64,000 nt of DNA from Stackebrandtia nassauensis DSM 44728 (GCF_000024545.1 NC_013947.1:1426001-1490000); one strand, 5' to 3'. Shown: positions 24,634 through 33,163, counted from the stretch's first letter. The notes: generated from the letters alone by a model not told the origin. Program-made: numbers and translations.

Positions 24634-25546
24634 CGTGAAGGCGATCCTGGCCAACGCGTTCATCGCGGTGCGCGTCACCGAGATGGTCGACATCGTCGAG
24701 TGGATCCGCTCCCACAACCGCGACCACGCCGACGATCCGGTCCGGCTGTTCGGGCTGGAACCGGCCGCGGTGCGGCTGAGCGACTACGACGACGTGATCG
24801 AGCAGGTCCGGTTGGCGGCCCCGGCGCTGGCCGACGCGGTCGCCACCCGCTACGAGGTGATCCGTACCGCGCACCGCACCCCCGAGCACGTCCAGATCGC
24901 CCGGGGCATGCACCCGGGCACCCCGTTCGCCGAACTCGGCCGCGCCGCCTACGACCTCATCGCCGCCCTGGACGGGTTCCCGGCGCTGGACACGGCCCGC
25001 CGCATCGCCGAACACCACGAGCACACCGTCGCGGCCGGGTTCGACTTCGACGAACAGTTCCGGCGCGTGGCCCAGGGCATCATCGACTGGCATCAGTCCA
25101 CCGGCCACAAGATCCTGTTCTGGGAGGGTCTGGCCCACGTCGCCAACGCCGAGGCCATGGGCTTCAAGGGTTTCAGCGACCAGTCCGGTTTCACGCACAC
25201 CACCGGCTACCGGCTGCGCAAGCACTTCGGCGACGGCTACGTCACGCTGACGGTCGGCTTCGACCACGGCACCATCCACGCGGGCACCCAGGTCCCGATG
25301 CCGCCGAGCGACTTCGTCGACGCCGTCCTGGGCAGCGCCGAACCCGAGCGGTACCTGCTCGACCTGCGCGCCCCCCGCCCGGAGGCGGTCACCCGCTGGC
25401 TGAGTGGTCCGCACAAGCTGCGCATCATCGCCGGGATCTACAAGCCCGAGGAGGACGCCGACAACTACGTCAGTGGCGGTCCGCTGGACGAATGGTTCGA
25501 CGCCGTCATCCGGATCCGCGAGATCTCGCCGACGACGTTCTTCTGA
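24350..25546 (+). CDS. Erythromycin-esterase-like protein
   Basis: Protein of 398 aa resembling the EreA/EreB/succinoglycan-biosynthesis family (PF05139). The first family motif is present as [11 protein letters not shown] near residue 43. The catalytic histidine of true Ere enzymes (GE-T-H) is an arginine in this position. Later motifs resemble the family: [12 protein letters not shown] near 115, LFGLEP near 132 and [14 protein letters not shown] near 258-271, the last carrying a histidine. Macrolide esterase activity is therefore doubtful, and a different hydrolase role is more likely. ATG 24350 follows GGAGG. The run-on clpX frame overlaps its first 284 bases. Confidence 0.75.
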   Translation: MNRQVTDETITRQWIADTARPLTSPDSLTALDEVVGDAVVTGFGESTRASSEILGLGLDVLRYLVRDKGYRALALSDDASVIAELDAYVRTGTGDVKAILANAFIAVRVTEMVDIVEWIRSHNRDHADDPVRLFGLEPAAVRLSDYDDVIEQVRLAAPALADAVATRYEVIRTAHRTPEHVQIARGMHPGTPFAELGRAAYDLIAALDGFPALDTARRIAEHHEHTVAAGFDFDEQFRRVAQGIIDWHQSTGHKILFWEGLAHVANAEAMGFKGFSDQSGFTHTTGYRLRKHFGDGYVTLTVGFDHGTIHAGTQVPMPPSDFVDAVLGSAEPERYLLDLRAPRPEAVTRWLSGPHKLRIIAGIYKPEEDADNYVSGGPLDEWFDAVIRIREISPTTFF

Positions 25547-25559
25547 GCCGCGGCGCGGC

Positions 25560-26435
25560 TCAGGTCGGGTACTCGAAGCCGTAGTTGACCGAGTCCTCAA
25601 CCGGGCGGTACCCGATCCTGCGGTAGATGTTGTTGCTGACCGGGTTGGACAGGTCGGTGTACAAAGTGCACGCCCGGACCCCGGGCCGGGCCAGCACGTC
25701 GGAGCTGATCCGCGCGACCAGCGCGCTCGCGTATCCGTTGCTGCGGTGCATGTCCGGGGTGTACACCGCCTGCAACCGCACCACCCCCGCCGACGGCGGT
25801 GACTCCATCGCGAACGACACGGCCTCGCCGTCGACCTCCCAGATCCACTGTGGCTGGCCGGCGGTGAGCCGGGCCTCGTAGGTGGCGACCAGGTGTCGCA
25901 GGCCCGGGGCCTCGCTGGCGGCGCTGCCGTCGGCGGCCCAGGCCAACAGCCAGGCCGCCACGGTGTCCCGGTCGGCGAGGGTCGCGGCTCTTCGCCGCCC
26001 CACCACGTTCGCGGGCGGGCGGACGTCGGTCACCTGGTACATCCGCGACGAGAAGATCGCCGTCGCGGTGCATCCGGTGCGCACCGACCACAGTGCTGCG
26101 AAGTGGTCCGAGACCCGCTTGGGCCCGTTCGCCGCCGGTACCTGGGGCCGCACCCGCGATATCGCGTCCACGACCGCGGCGACCGCGTCGGTGTCCATCG
26201 CCGTCAACAGCAGGCCCCGGGGCGGAGTCTGAATCACGACCCCGGCGACCTCGCCACCGCGCATCACCTTGAGCCACAAGCCGTCCGGCTCGGTGGCGAC
26301 GGTGCCGTCGGCGCGCTGCGCCACCAGGGTCGCGGTGACGTTGTTGCTCAGCGGCCCCTCGGCCAGCCAGTCGCGCGTGTCGGCCGCGAATGCGGTGATG
26401 TCGGAGACGAGCTCGCAGTCATAAGGGGCGTTCAT
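25560..26435 (-). CDS. GNAT family N-acetyltransferase
   Basis: Acetyltransferase of 291 aa. The C-terminal 130 residues form a GNAT domain: VRLQAVYTPDMHRSNGYASAL includes the acetyl-CoA motif A (R-x-x-G-Y-A), and YRRIGYRPVEDSVNYGF is the usual end. The N-terminal half (GVVIQTPPRGLLLTAM) resembles the partial first GNAT-like domain of two-domain family members. The substrate is unknown. It converges with the esterase-like gene (13-base gap) and lies 65 bases downstream of the META lipoprotein gene on the same strand, so it may be part of that transcript. Confidence 0.82.
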   Translation of the reverse strand: MNAPYDCELVSDITAFAADTRDWLAEGPLSNNVTATLVAQRADGTVATEPDGLWLKVMRGGEVAGVVIQTPPRGLLLTAMDTDAVAAVVDAISRVRPQVPAANGPKRVSDHFAALWSVRTGCTATAIFSSRMYQVTDVRPPANVVGRRRAATLADRDTVAAWLLAWAADGSAASEAPGLRHLVATYEARLTAGQPQWIWEVDGEAVSFAMESPPSAGVVRLQAVYTPDMHRSNGYASALVARISSDVLARPGVRACTLYTDLSNPVSNNIYRRIGYRPVEDSVNYGFEYPT

Positions 26436-26500
26436 GCCTCCATCTTGACCGAACTTCGCCCTGTGTGCACGAGCGTTTCCGGTGCGCCAGCATCACACCG

Positions 26501-26947
26501 CTACTTCGACTGCTTCATCGTGACGGTGGCGTCACTGGTAGTGAGGATGAGCTTCTCGCCGTCCAGTTTCCACTCCGGCTCCGACTCGACGAACTCGCTG
26601 GCCCAGTCCTCCTGCTCGGTCCTGGTCTCCTCGCAACCCATCAGGGTTCCGGCGAGTTTGTCGGTCTTGATGGTGTCGCCGGAGATCTCGACCGAGCCGA
26701 ACCGCTGGTTGCAGTCGGTGTCGAGCTTGATCTCGCCGTCGTCGGTGAACTTGATGGTGAGCTTGGAGTCCTTCATCAGCTTCTCGCCGCGAGTCTCGCC
26801 CTCGACGGACTCGATGGCGAAGGTGTGCCCCTTCAGGTCCTCCGGTCCGGGTTTGTCGGCGCCGTCGCCGTTGTCGGCGGTGCCGGTACCGCACGCGGCC
26901 AGCGCGAGTACGCCCAGGGTGCTCAGCGTGATTCGTGTGCTCTTCAT
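26501..26947 (-). CDS. META/HslJ-like lipoprotein
   Basis: Lipoprotein of 148 aa. The N-terminus MKSTRITLSTLGVLALAAC is a signal with lipobox (LAAC). The mature part resembles a META/HslJ domain: DLKGHTFAIESVEG, a beta-rich repeat ending in CNQRFGSVEISGD with the typical Cys-Asn, then MGCEETRTEQEDW with the second cysteine. HslJ-type proteins influence envelope stress or antibiotic tolerance, but the precise role is unknown. The ATG at 26947 lies in the same open frame as the upstream LysR gene and has no ribosome site, so translation must depend on coupling, a leaderless transcript or fusion to LysR. Confidence 0.75.
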   Translation of the reverse strand: MKSTRITLSTLGVLALAACGTGTADNGDGADKPGPEDLKGHTFAIESVEGETRGEKLMKDSKLTIKFTDDGEIKLDTDCNQRFGSVEISGDTIKTDKLAGTLMGCEETRTEQEDWASEFVESEPEWKLDGEKLILTTSDATVTMKQSK

Positions 26948-27877
26948 GTGGATGGGACGCGGGGATAACCAGTATGGTTCCGTCTGGCGTTCGGCGATCT
27001 CGGTGGCGATGTCCCCGGCGATCCGGATCGCGGCCCGCGCCAACGGCGAATGGGTGCGTCCGGCCTGCCAGTACAGGTAGATCTGACGTGCCGGGGGCGC
27101 GGGTTCCAGCTGGTGGACCCGCAGCCGGTCGTCGGACCAGGCGTCGGTCCCGTCGAGCGCGAGCCACGGCAGCAACGCCGGACCCATCCCGGCCCGCACC
27201 ATCGACAGCAGCGCCTCGTTGCCCGCGGTGCGGAACACGATCTGCGGCCGGACGCCGTGGGAGGCCAGCGCCTCCTCCATCCGGGACTGATCGCAGATGT
27301 CGGGCCACGCCACCATCGGCATGCCGTCGAGCCGCTCCAACGCCACCGGTCCCTCGTCGAAGGTGCCGTTGCGGGACACCAGCAGGTACGGGTCATCGAT
27401 GAGTTTGAGGTGCTCGACGTCGCCGTCGAGCGGCCGGTCGTAGAACAGCAGGTCGAGGTCGCCGATCCGCGGGTTCTCCGGTTCGTCCTCCGAAAGCCTG
27501 ATGTCGCAGCCGGGATGCCGGTCCCGCAGTCGGCGCACCAACCTGGGAAGAATCACAATGGACACACTTTGGAAGGTGCCGATGTCGATCCTGCCCTCAC
27601 CGGCCTTGAACCGGTCGACGGCGTCGGTCAACGCCTCGGCCTGCGCCAGCAGTTCCTGCCCCTGGGCCAGCACCACCGACCCCAACGGCGTCAGCCGAAC
27701 CGGTTTGGGGCCGCCCGGCCGTTCGAAGACCGCGCCGCCGATGGTCTTCTCCAGCGCGGCGATCTGTTGGCTCACCGTCGATTGGGTGTATCGCAACCGG
27801 GAAGCGGCCCGCCCGAACGAGCCTTCCTCGGCCACGGCGGCCATGGTCGCCAGGTGACGCAGTTCGACGGAGGACAT
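26501..27877 (-). CDS. LysR family regulator, open frame continuous with the META lipoprotein
   Basis: The first approximately 310 residues are a LysR regulator. The winged helix is at residues 1-60 (SSVELRHLATMAAVAEEGSFGRAASRLRYTQ split across the first two helices), followed by a co-inducer domain from about 90 to 300. No stop separates it from the META lipoprotein, so as written the frame encodes a 458-residue fusion, which would place a lipoprotein signal in mid-protein. The junction codons are TGG TTA TCC near 26970. Removing one base moves the frame to a TGA at 26944-26946 that overlaps the lipoprotein ATG, the normal coupled arrangement. It is divergent from the EamA exporter and probably controls it. 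ATG 27877 was chosen over 27919. Confidence 0.8.
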   Translation of the reverse strand: MSSVELRHLATMAAVAEEGSFGRAASRLRYTQSTVSQQIAALEKTIGGAVFERPGGPKPVRLTPLGSVVLAQGQELLAQAEALTDAVDRFKAGEGRIDIGTFQSVSIVILPRLVRRLRDRHPGCDIRLSEDEPENPRIGDLDLLFYDRPLDGDVEHLKLIDDPYLLVSRNGTFDEGPVALERLDGMPMVAWPDICDQSRMEEALASHGVRPQIVFRTAGNEALLSMVRAGMGPALLPWLALDGTDAWSDDRLRVHQLEPAPPARQIYLYWQAGRTHSPLARAAIRIAGDIATEIAERQTEPYWLSPRPIHMKSTRITLSTLGVLALAACGTGTADNGDGADKPGPEDLKGHTFAIESVEGETRGEKLMKDSKLTIKFTDDGEIKLDTDCNQRFGSVEISGDTIKTDKLAGTLMGCEETRTEQEDWASEFVESEPEWKLDGEKLILTTSDATVTMKQSK

Positions 27878-27896
27878 GCCGCCAACTCTATCGGGT

Positions 27897-27929
27897 AAAG
27901 CGATCGCAATGATCGACAACTATCGCTTT
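27897..27929. promoter_or_regulatory. LysR-type operator between LysR and EamA genes
   Basis: A perfect inverted repeat AAAGCGAT (27897-27904) / ATCGCTTT (27922-27929) with a 17-base spacer lies in the 79-base gap between the divergent genes. Its size and place fit a LysR recognition site, which is inferred. Confidence 0.55.
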
Positions 27930-27956
27930 TCACGATGAGCTTTTGGCTCTAACGTC

Positions 27957-28937
27957 ATGGTCATGTCCACAACATCGCGCGGCACCGAGCGGTCCGTATC
28001 GTCCGGCGGGATCTTCCTCGTCGTGGCGCTCGGCATCGTCTACATCGTCTGGGGCTCAACCTATCTGGCCATCCGGATCATGGTCGAGGACATGCCGCCG
28101 CTGCTGTCGGCGGGAGCCCGGTTCATGCTCGCCGGTGCCGTGCTCGCCGCGATCCTGGCCGCGCGCGGCGGCCTGGCCCGGCTCGCCGTCACCCGGGCCG
28201 AACTGCTGTCGTGCGCCGCGCTGGCGATGCTGCTGCCGGTCCTCGGGCAGGGCTCGGTCACCGTCGCCGAAAACGGCGGCGCCCCGTCCGGCCTGACCGC
28301 GCTGCTGGTCGCGGTCGTACCACTGTGGGTACTGCTGTACCGGACGCTGTCGGGACAACGCCCCGCGCGGCTCACCGTCTACGGCGTCCTGCTGGGATTC
28401 GCCGGCCTCGTCCTGCTGCTGGTGTCCAACGGCGTCGACGCGGACTTCCCCTTCTGGACGATGATCCTCGTGGTGCTGGCGACCATGTCGTGGGCGTTCG
28501 GCTCCTGGTACCAGCCGCGCCTGAAACTGCCGCGCGACCCGTTCGTGCTCACCGTCTACGAGATGCTGATCGGCGGAGCCGTGCTGATGGTGGCGGGGTT
28601 CGGCGGCGGCGAAACGATCGACCTGGGCGCGTACTCGTCGCGCTCGTGGATGGCGTGGGTCTACCTGGTGGTATTCGGCTCCCTGATCGCGTTCTCGGCG
28701 TACGTTTGGTTGTTGCACTCCGCGCCGGTCTCGCTGGTCGCGACCTACGCCTACGTCAACCCCGTGGTGGCGGTCGCGCTGGGCTGGCTGGTGCTGTCCG
28801 AGGACGTGACGACGCCCATAGTGGTCGGTGGAATCGTCGTCGTCCTCGCCGTGGCGGTGGTCGCGGGTGCCGAACGTCCACGCCGAACTCCGCGACCCAA
28901 TCCCGAGCCCACCCCCGAAGCCACGACCTGCCGCTGA
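27957..28937 (+). CDS. EamA/DMT family exporter
   Basis: Ten-helix drug/metabolite transporter of 326 aa with two EamA repeats (about residues 20-150 and 165-300). The first helix carries the typical GIVYIVWGSTYLAIRI, and the second repeat ends with PVVAVALGWLVLSED. The substrate is unknown; relatives export amino acids, purines or toxic metabolites. It is divergent from a LysR regulator and shares a palindromic promoter with it. The alpha/beta hydrolase gene starts 26 bases after the stop with its own ribosome site, so the two form an operon. ATG 27957 and 27963 are both possible starts. Confidence 0.88.
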   Translation: MVMSTTSRGTERSVSSGGIFLVVALGIVYIVWGSTYLAIRIMVEDMPPLLSAGARFMLAGAVLAAILAARGGLARLAVTRAELLSCAALAMLLPVLGQGSVTVAENGGAPSGLTALLVAVVPLWVLLYRTLSGQRPARLTVYGVLLGFAGLVLLLVSNGVDADFPFWTMILVVLATMSWAFGSWYQPRLKLPRDPFVLTVYEMLIGGAVLMVAGFGGGETIDLGAYSSRSWMAWVYLVVFGSLIAFSAYVWLLHSAPVSLVATYAYVNPVVAVALGWLVLSEDVTTPIVVGGIVVVLAVAVVAGAERPRRTPRPNPEPTPEATTCR

Positions 28938-28963
28938 ACGCGGCCCCCAAAGGAGAACCAGAC

Positions 28964-29803
28964 ATGACCGAGCGAATGATCGACGTCGACGGAACCACCC
29001 TGTGCACCGAGTCGTTCGGCGACCCGGCCAACCCGCCGCTCCTGCTGATCGCGGGCACCGGCTCATCGATGCTGTGGTGGGAAGCCGAACTGTGCTCCAC
29101 ACTGGCCGACGAAGGCCGGTTCGTGATCCGCTACGACCACCGCGACACCGGCCGTTCGACCACCTCGCCACCGGGGCACCCCGACTACACCGGCGACGAC
29201 ATGATCACCGACGCGGTGGGAGTCCTGACGGCGTACGACATCCCCGCCGCCCACGTCGTCGGCGTCTCGGCTGGCGGCGGCATCGCCCAACTGCTCACAC
29301 TGGACCACCCCGAGCGGGTGCTGTCGCTGACCCTCATCAGCACCACCTCGGCGCTGTCGTCGACCCACGCACTGCCGGGCCCCAGCGAGGAGTTCATCCG
29401 GTTCGTCAGCACCGCCACGGTCGACTGGGCCGACTCGGCGTCCGTCGTCGAATACCTGGTCGACTACTGCCGGGTGCTCGCGGGCGAAACCCGCCCCTTC
29501 GACGAGACACCATGGCGGAACCTCGTCCAGGGCGACGTCGACCGCGCGCACGACATCGCGGCCATCCAGAACCACGACATCCTGCAACAGAAGTCCCGGG
29601 CCGACCAGTCGCTGTCCTCGATCACCGCGCCGACCCTCGTCCTCCACGGCACCGCCGACCCCATGTTCCCGTTCCCGCACGGCGAAGCACTGCGAGCCGC
29701 GATCCCCGGAGCGGAACTGGTGGCCCTTCGCGGCGCCGGCCACGGCGTCGATCGAGCCGACTGGGAGACGATCACCCACACCGTCATCAAACACTCCGCC
29801 TAG
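28964..29803 (+). CDS. Alpha/beta hydrolase
   Basis: Cytosolic alpha/beta-hydrolase fold enzyme, 279 aa. The oxyanion region LIAGTGSS is followed by YDHRDTGRS, the nucleophile elbow GVSAGGG (Ser near residue 103), the acid region LVLHGTADPMFP and the catalytic histidine in GAGHGVD. The set resembles TAP/haloperoxidase-like esterases such as the RdmC/anthracycline methylesterase group; the substrate is not deducible. ATG 28964 has AAAGGAG at ideal spacing. Directly downstream of the EamA exporter, it may modify the exported compound under LysR control. Confidence 0.85.
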   Translation: MTERMIDVDGTTLCTESFGDPANPPLLLIAGTGSSMLWWEAELCSTLADEGRFVIRYDHRDTGRSTTSPPGHPDYTGDDMITDAVGVLTAYDIPAAHVVGVSAGGGIAQLLTLDHPERVLSLTLISTTSALSSTHALPGPSEEFIRFVSTATVDWADSASVVEYLVDYCRVLAGETRPFDETPWRNLVQGDVDRAHDIAAIQNHDILQQKSRADQSLSSITAPTLVLHGTADPMFPFPHGEALRAAIPGAELVALRGAGHGVDRADWETITHTVIKHSA

Positions 29804-29841
29804 GGCTTCGCCGCTTTTCCCGCCCGCCTGAGGCGGCCGTG

Positions 29842-30018
29842 TCAGCGTTTGACGCTGGCCAGGAAGCCGTTGAAGTCAGTGTTGGTGAGGTTCAGAATCG
29901 GGCTGTCGTCGCCGAGGACGCTGTCGCGTACCTGGAAGCGGGGGCCGTAGACGCGGGCCTCGACGCAATTGCTCGAGTCGCCTCCACTATGGCTTGACTT
30001 TTTCCACTGTCCTTCCAT
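29842..30018 (-). CDS. DUF397 small protein (orphan)
   Basis: A 58-residue DUF397 protein. It has the family plan: WKKSSHSGGDSSNCVEA near the N-terminus, then FQVRDSV, and a C-terminal FNGFLASVKR. The ATG at 30018 has GGAGG 8 bases upstream. DUF397 genes normally sit directly behind an XRE/DUF5753 regulator and act with it, BldB/WhiJ-like, in developmental control. No such regulator is visible nearby, so this copy is orphaned. A longer frame across the same bases has no family features and is a shadow. Confidence 0.8.
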   Translation of the reverse strand: MEGQWKKSSHSGGDSSNCVEARVYGPRFQVRDSVLGDDSPILNLTNTDFNGFLASVKR

Positions 30019-30122
30019 GGATCAAAGCCTCCGATCGGGACAGACAAGGGGACTACGTTTGCGAAGCTATCCCGCCGAATGGTCAGTCGTTCAGGGATCA
30101 TTGGTCCCGTTTTTTCGGTGAG

Positions 30123-31679
30123 TCAGCAGCTGCCAGCGGGTTTGGTGGGTTTGCCTTCGGGCCAGGAGACCGCTTTGACGGGGTTCTTGGTGCTGGAACC
30201 GGCTTGCAGGATCGGGACCGCCTTGTTGGTGGCGTCGCCGTCCTGCATGAATTCGATGAGACCGCTGAGGCCGTTGACCGCGGAGCAGTCGCGGACCTGC
30301 TGGAGGCCGGAGGCCACCGCGGCGGCCGAGGGGGACAGGCCGCGTTCGGTGGTGACGCGGACGATGACGTTCATGGCGTCGAAGGCCATGATCGCGTGGC
30401 CGTCGGCCAGACCTTCGCTGACCGGACCGGAGAAGGTCTCGTCGTGTCGTTTCACGAATGCCGACATCGGTCCGCTGTGGATGCCCGAGACGGCGCTGTC
30501 GATGCTCCACTGGCTCGCGTGGACCAGGGCGGCGTACTCGATCACCACCCGGCCGTCGCGCAGGAGTGCGCCGACGCGGTCCTTGTTGCGGATGAGGGAG
30601 GCGTCGTCGCCGGTGACGATGCGGGGTTCGTAGCCTTCGGAGGCGCAGTTGCTGCTGCCCAGGGCTTCGACGAGTAGTTCCAGGTGCTCGCGGCCGCGTC
30701 CGGCGTACAGGAGGACGTCGGGGCGGTAGTAGCAGACGTTGTTGCTGATGTCGGCGAACTGGGCCTTGAGTCCGGGCTTGGAGGGGTCGAAGGACTGGTT
30801 GTGCTTCAGTTTGCGGCCCTTGGCCTCGAAGCCGTTGAAGGCCCGCGAGAGGGTGGCGCTGTAGGTGTCGTCGGCGTCCAGGCTGGAGATCTTCATGCCC
30901 ACCTTGACGTCGGGGTCGGAGTGGAGATAGGCGGTGGCCGCGAAGCCCTCGTCCGAGTTGGACGGTGCCACGCGGTAGGCGTAGGGCTGTTTGTCCACGA
31001 TGTTGTCGGCGGTCATGACCGAGCCGATCATCGGGATCTCGGCGGCGTCGAGACAGTTGATGGCCTTCTCGGTGGTGCGGTAGCTGGAGCCCAGGCCGGT
31101 GACGGCGACGAGGTTGTCCGTGGTCTTTCGGCGTTCCAGGTCGGCGCACATGGCTTCCCAGTGCTGGTTTCCGGTGCCGCCGTTGGCGACCAGGAGCTTG
31201 ATCGGCGGGTCGGGTTCCAGGTTGGCGCTCTGTTGGGCCAGCAGGGTGCCTTCGAGTTGGTGGCGGACCTCGTCGGTGTCGTTGGGGGCGTTGGCTTCGG
31301 TGGGGTGGGGGATCCACACGGCGATGGTGGCGTACTGGCGTTCCGGGTTGACCTCGCGGACGCGGTCGGCTTCGCGGTTCTGTTCGGCGATCATTCCCAG
31401 GACCTCGTCGTAGGCGTCGTCGAAGACGTAGCGGCCATCGCTGGCGCCGATGCACTCGCCGTCGGACATGCGCTGGATGCCCAGGTCGGTGTCGCAGTAG
31501 TGGTCGAGGATGTCCCAGGTGGTGACCGCCTGCCAGCCGACGAGGACCACGACGGCGGTGATCGCGGTGGCGGTCATGACCCGCCAGAACTGCTGGGCCC
31601 GCGACAGAGGGGGGCGGTAGACGCCGTGGGGGTGTTTGGCCGTCGGGGGTTGGTAGAAGTCGTGGGTGGTGTCAGCCAT
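30123..31679 (-). CDS. Membrane-anchored periplasmic-binding-fold protein
   Basis: Protein of 518 aa. A cytoplasmic Pro-rich tail of about 30 residues and one membrane helix (32-54) precede a large extracytoplasmic domain. That domain resembles type I branched-chain amino-acid-binding proteins: VANGGTGNQHWEAMC, LVAVTGLGSSYRTTEKAI, IPMIGSVMTADN, RVAPSNSDEG, then PDVLLYAGRG and MAFDAMNVI. A transmembrane anchor instead of a lipobox, and no ABC permease nearby, point to a sensor rather than a transport component. The start overlaps the upstream P-loop-like gene by 8 bases, so the two products are made together and probably interact across the membrane. Confidence 0.7.
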   Translation of the reverse strand: MADTTHDFYQPPTAKHPHGVYRPPLSRAQQFWRVMTATAITAVVVLVGWQAVTTWDILDHYCDTDLGIQRMSDGECIGASDGRYVFDDAYDEVLGMIAEQNREADRVREVNPERQYATIAVWIPHPTEANAPNDTDEVRHQLEGTLLAQQSANLEPDPPIKLLVANGGTGNQHWEAMCADLERRKTTDNLVAVTGLGSSYRTTEKAINCLDAAEIPMIGSVMTADNIVDKQPYAYRVAPSNSDEGFAATAYLHSDPDVKVGMKISSLDADDTYSATLSRAFNGFEAKGRKLKHNQSFDPSKPGLKAQFADISNNVCYYRPDVLLYAGRGREHLELLVEALGSSNCASEGYEPRIVTGDDASLIRNKDRVGALLRDGRVVIEYAALVHASQWSIDSAVSGIHSGPMSAFVKRHDETFSGPVSEGLADGHAIMAFDAMNVIVRVTTERGLSPSAAAVASGLQQVRDCSAVNGLSGLIEFMQDGDATNKAVPILQAGSSTKNPVKAVSWPEGKPTKPAGSC

Positions 31680-33096
31680 CGGTGGACCCCGGGTCGTTGC
31701 GGCGGGACAGTTCGGCGTGGACGGATTCGTGGATGTCGGACGGGAGTTCGCGGCACAGCCAGGCGATGGAGCGCCGGGACGGTTGGGAGGAGAGGATTTC
31801 GGCGCGGGTGGGTTCGTCGAGTTTCTCCAGGGCCGCGATCAGCTCCTGGATCACGTAGGGACGGGAGGTGTGGAATTCGAGCAGCCACCGCACTGCCGCG
31901 TCGCTGAGGCTGGGGGGAGTGGGGTTGAGGAGCTTGACGTCCTCGGCGGTCAGGGGTGGCAGGTAGGTGTGGCAGTACCAGGACTTGGGGAGGGCTTGGT
32001 TGCCGGGGAACCATTGCTGCCAGGCGGTCAGGGCGTGGGAGACGGCCGCCATCGGAGGTTCGTTCTGGCGGAGGTTCGAGCGGGACTGGCCATTGAGCTT
32101 CTCGGTCACGGCCACTATGGTCAGTGCGGCGTGGCCGGGAAGGCGTTTGCGAGGCTGGGCGGCCAGCGGGTTCGGGCCGCCGTAACCGGCCGCGGCGGTT
32201 CGTGGACTGAGGTGCGATTCGGGATTGGCTCGCAGTGCGGTGATGTAGCGCAACAGCCGGGTGGCGGGGTGCTTGGTGTCGGTGTTCAGGGGATTGGGGA
32301 TGTGATCCAACAGGACCAGGCAGCTGGTTCGGCGGGGGTGCCAGCGGTGGAAGTTGCCCAGGTCGGCCAGGAAGGCTTCGCACAGTGCCTTCTCGCCCTG
32401 TTTGAAGTCGGTGCTGCGTTTGGATTTGAACCAGTTCCACAGGGTGATCAGGCATTGGGTGGCGTCGTTGCCGGTGGTGAAAGTGGACATGTCGCGGAAT
32501 GAACGGTGAAGTTGCCAGGCCCTGATCCACCATAGTGGCCATTTGATGAGGCTGACGACCCAGACCATTCCGGCCAGCAGCCCGGGTGGTCGGGTGGACG
32601 CGACGGTCGCGAACTTGTCGACGGCGTCGAGGGTCTCGGGGCTGGGCTGCGGTATCCGGCCGAAGATCCGCTGCCGGACCCGGCCGCGGACGGTGGTGAC
32701 GGCTTCGGGGTCGGTGTTCAGGTCGATGTTGGCGGTCAGGATGTCGTAGCACAGTTGGAACCGCAGGAACGGGATGGAACCGAAACGCGGGTAGCGTCGG
32801 CGCAGCTTGCTGACCATGACCGCCAGCAGATGCAGCAGTTCCATCGGGTCTGGCGAGTCCGAAGCGTTCGACGTGGTGTCCTTTTTGAACGTGACCAGGA
32901 CGTTGGGCGTGTGACGAGCGCACTGCTGCGCCGTCTCCAGGGCCTTGGTGTGGCCGCTGCCGCTGGGCCCTGACAGCAGGACGACCGGGTGGTCCGCGTC
33001 GGGATCACCGGCGAGCGCGAGCAAGCGCGGAACGAGATCGCATACGAACGTCGACTGGGTTGACAGCAGGTCCCTGGGCACACTTCCGTGGCTCAT
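31672..33096 (-). CDS. Membrane-associated degenerate P-loop NTPase-like protein
   Basis: Protein of 474 aa, family not recognised. A Walker A-like loop LLSGPSGSGHT lies at residues 40-50, but histidine (His49) replaces the essential lysine. A Walker B-like strand CLVLLDHIPN is at about 259-268. A hydrophobic segment (about 171-194, LLAGMVWVVSLIKWPLWWI) suggests membrane attachment in mid-protein. The C-terminal 150 residues are helical. The layout recalls STAND/ABC-type signalling ATPases that have lost catalysis. ATG 33096 has AAGGGA at good spacing. It is co-translated with the binding-fold sensor and divergent from the BRCT/propeller gene 140 bases away. Confidence 0.6.
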   Translation of the reverse strand: MSHGSVPRDLLSTQSTFVCDLVPRLLALAGDPDADHPVVLLSGPSGSGHTKALETAQQCARHTPNVLVTFKKDTTSNASDSPDPMELLHLLAVMVSKLRRRYPRFGSIPFLRFQLCYDILTANIDLNTDPEAVTTVRGRVRQRIFGRIPQPSPETLDAVDKFATVASTRPPGLLAGMVWVVSLIKWPLWWIRAWQLHRSFRDMSTFTTGNDATQCLITLWNWFKSKRSTDFKQGEKALCEAFLADLGNFHRWHPRRTSCLVLLDHIPNPLNTDTKHPATRLLRYITALRANPESHLSPRTAAAGYGGPNPLAAQPRKRLPGHAALTIVAVTEKLNGQSRSNLRQNEPPMAAVSHALTAWQQWFPGNQALPKSWYCHTYLPPLTAEDVKLLNPTPPSLSDAAVRWLLEFHTSRPYVIQELIAALEKLDEPTRAEILSSQPSRRSIAWLCRELPSDIHESVHAELSRRNDPGSTDG

Positions 33097-33163
33097 AACG
33101 CGTCCCTTATGGCAGTTTGGGGGAGTTGTCGAATAACGTGTGAGCGGGGGGTGTCCAAAGTCT

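Noticed and set aside
29892-30101. 69-codon frame over the DUF397 region
   Set aside because: The other minus-strand frame (29842-30018) carries the DUF397 pattern and a ribosome site; this one has neither.
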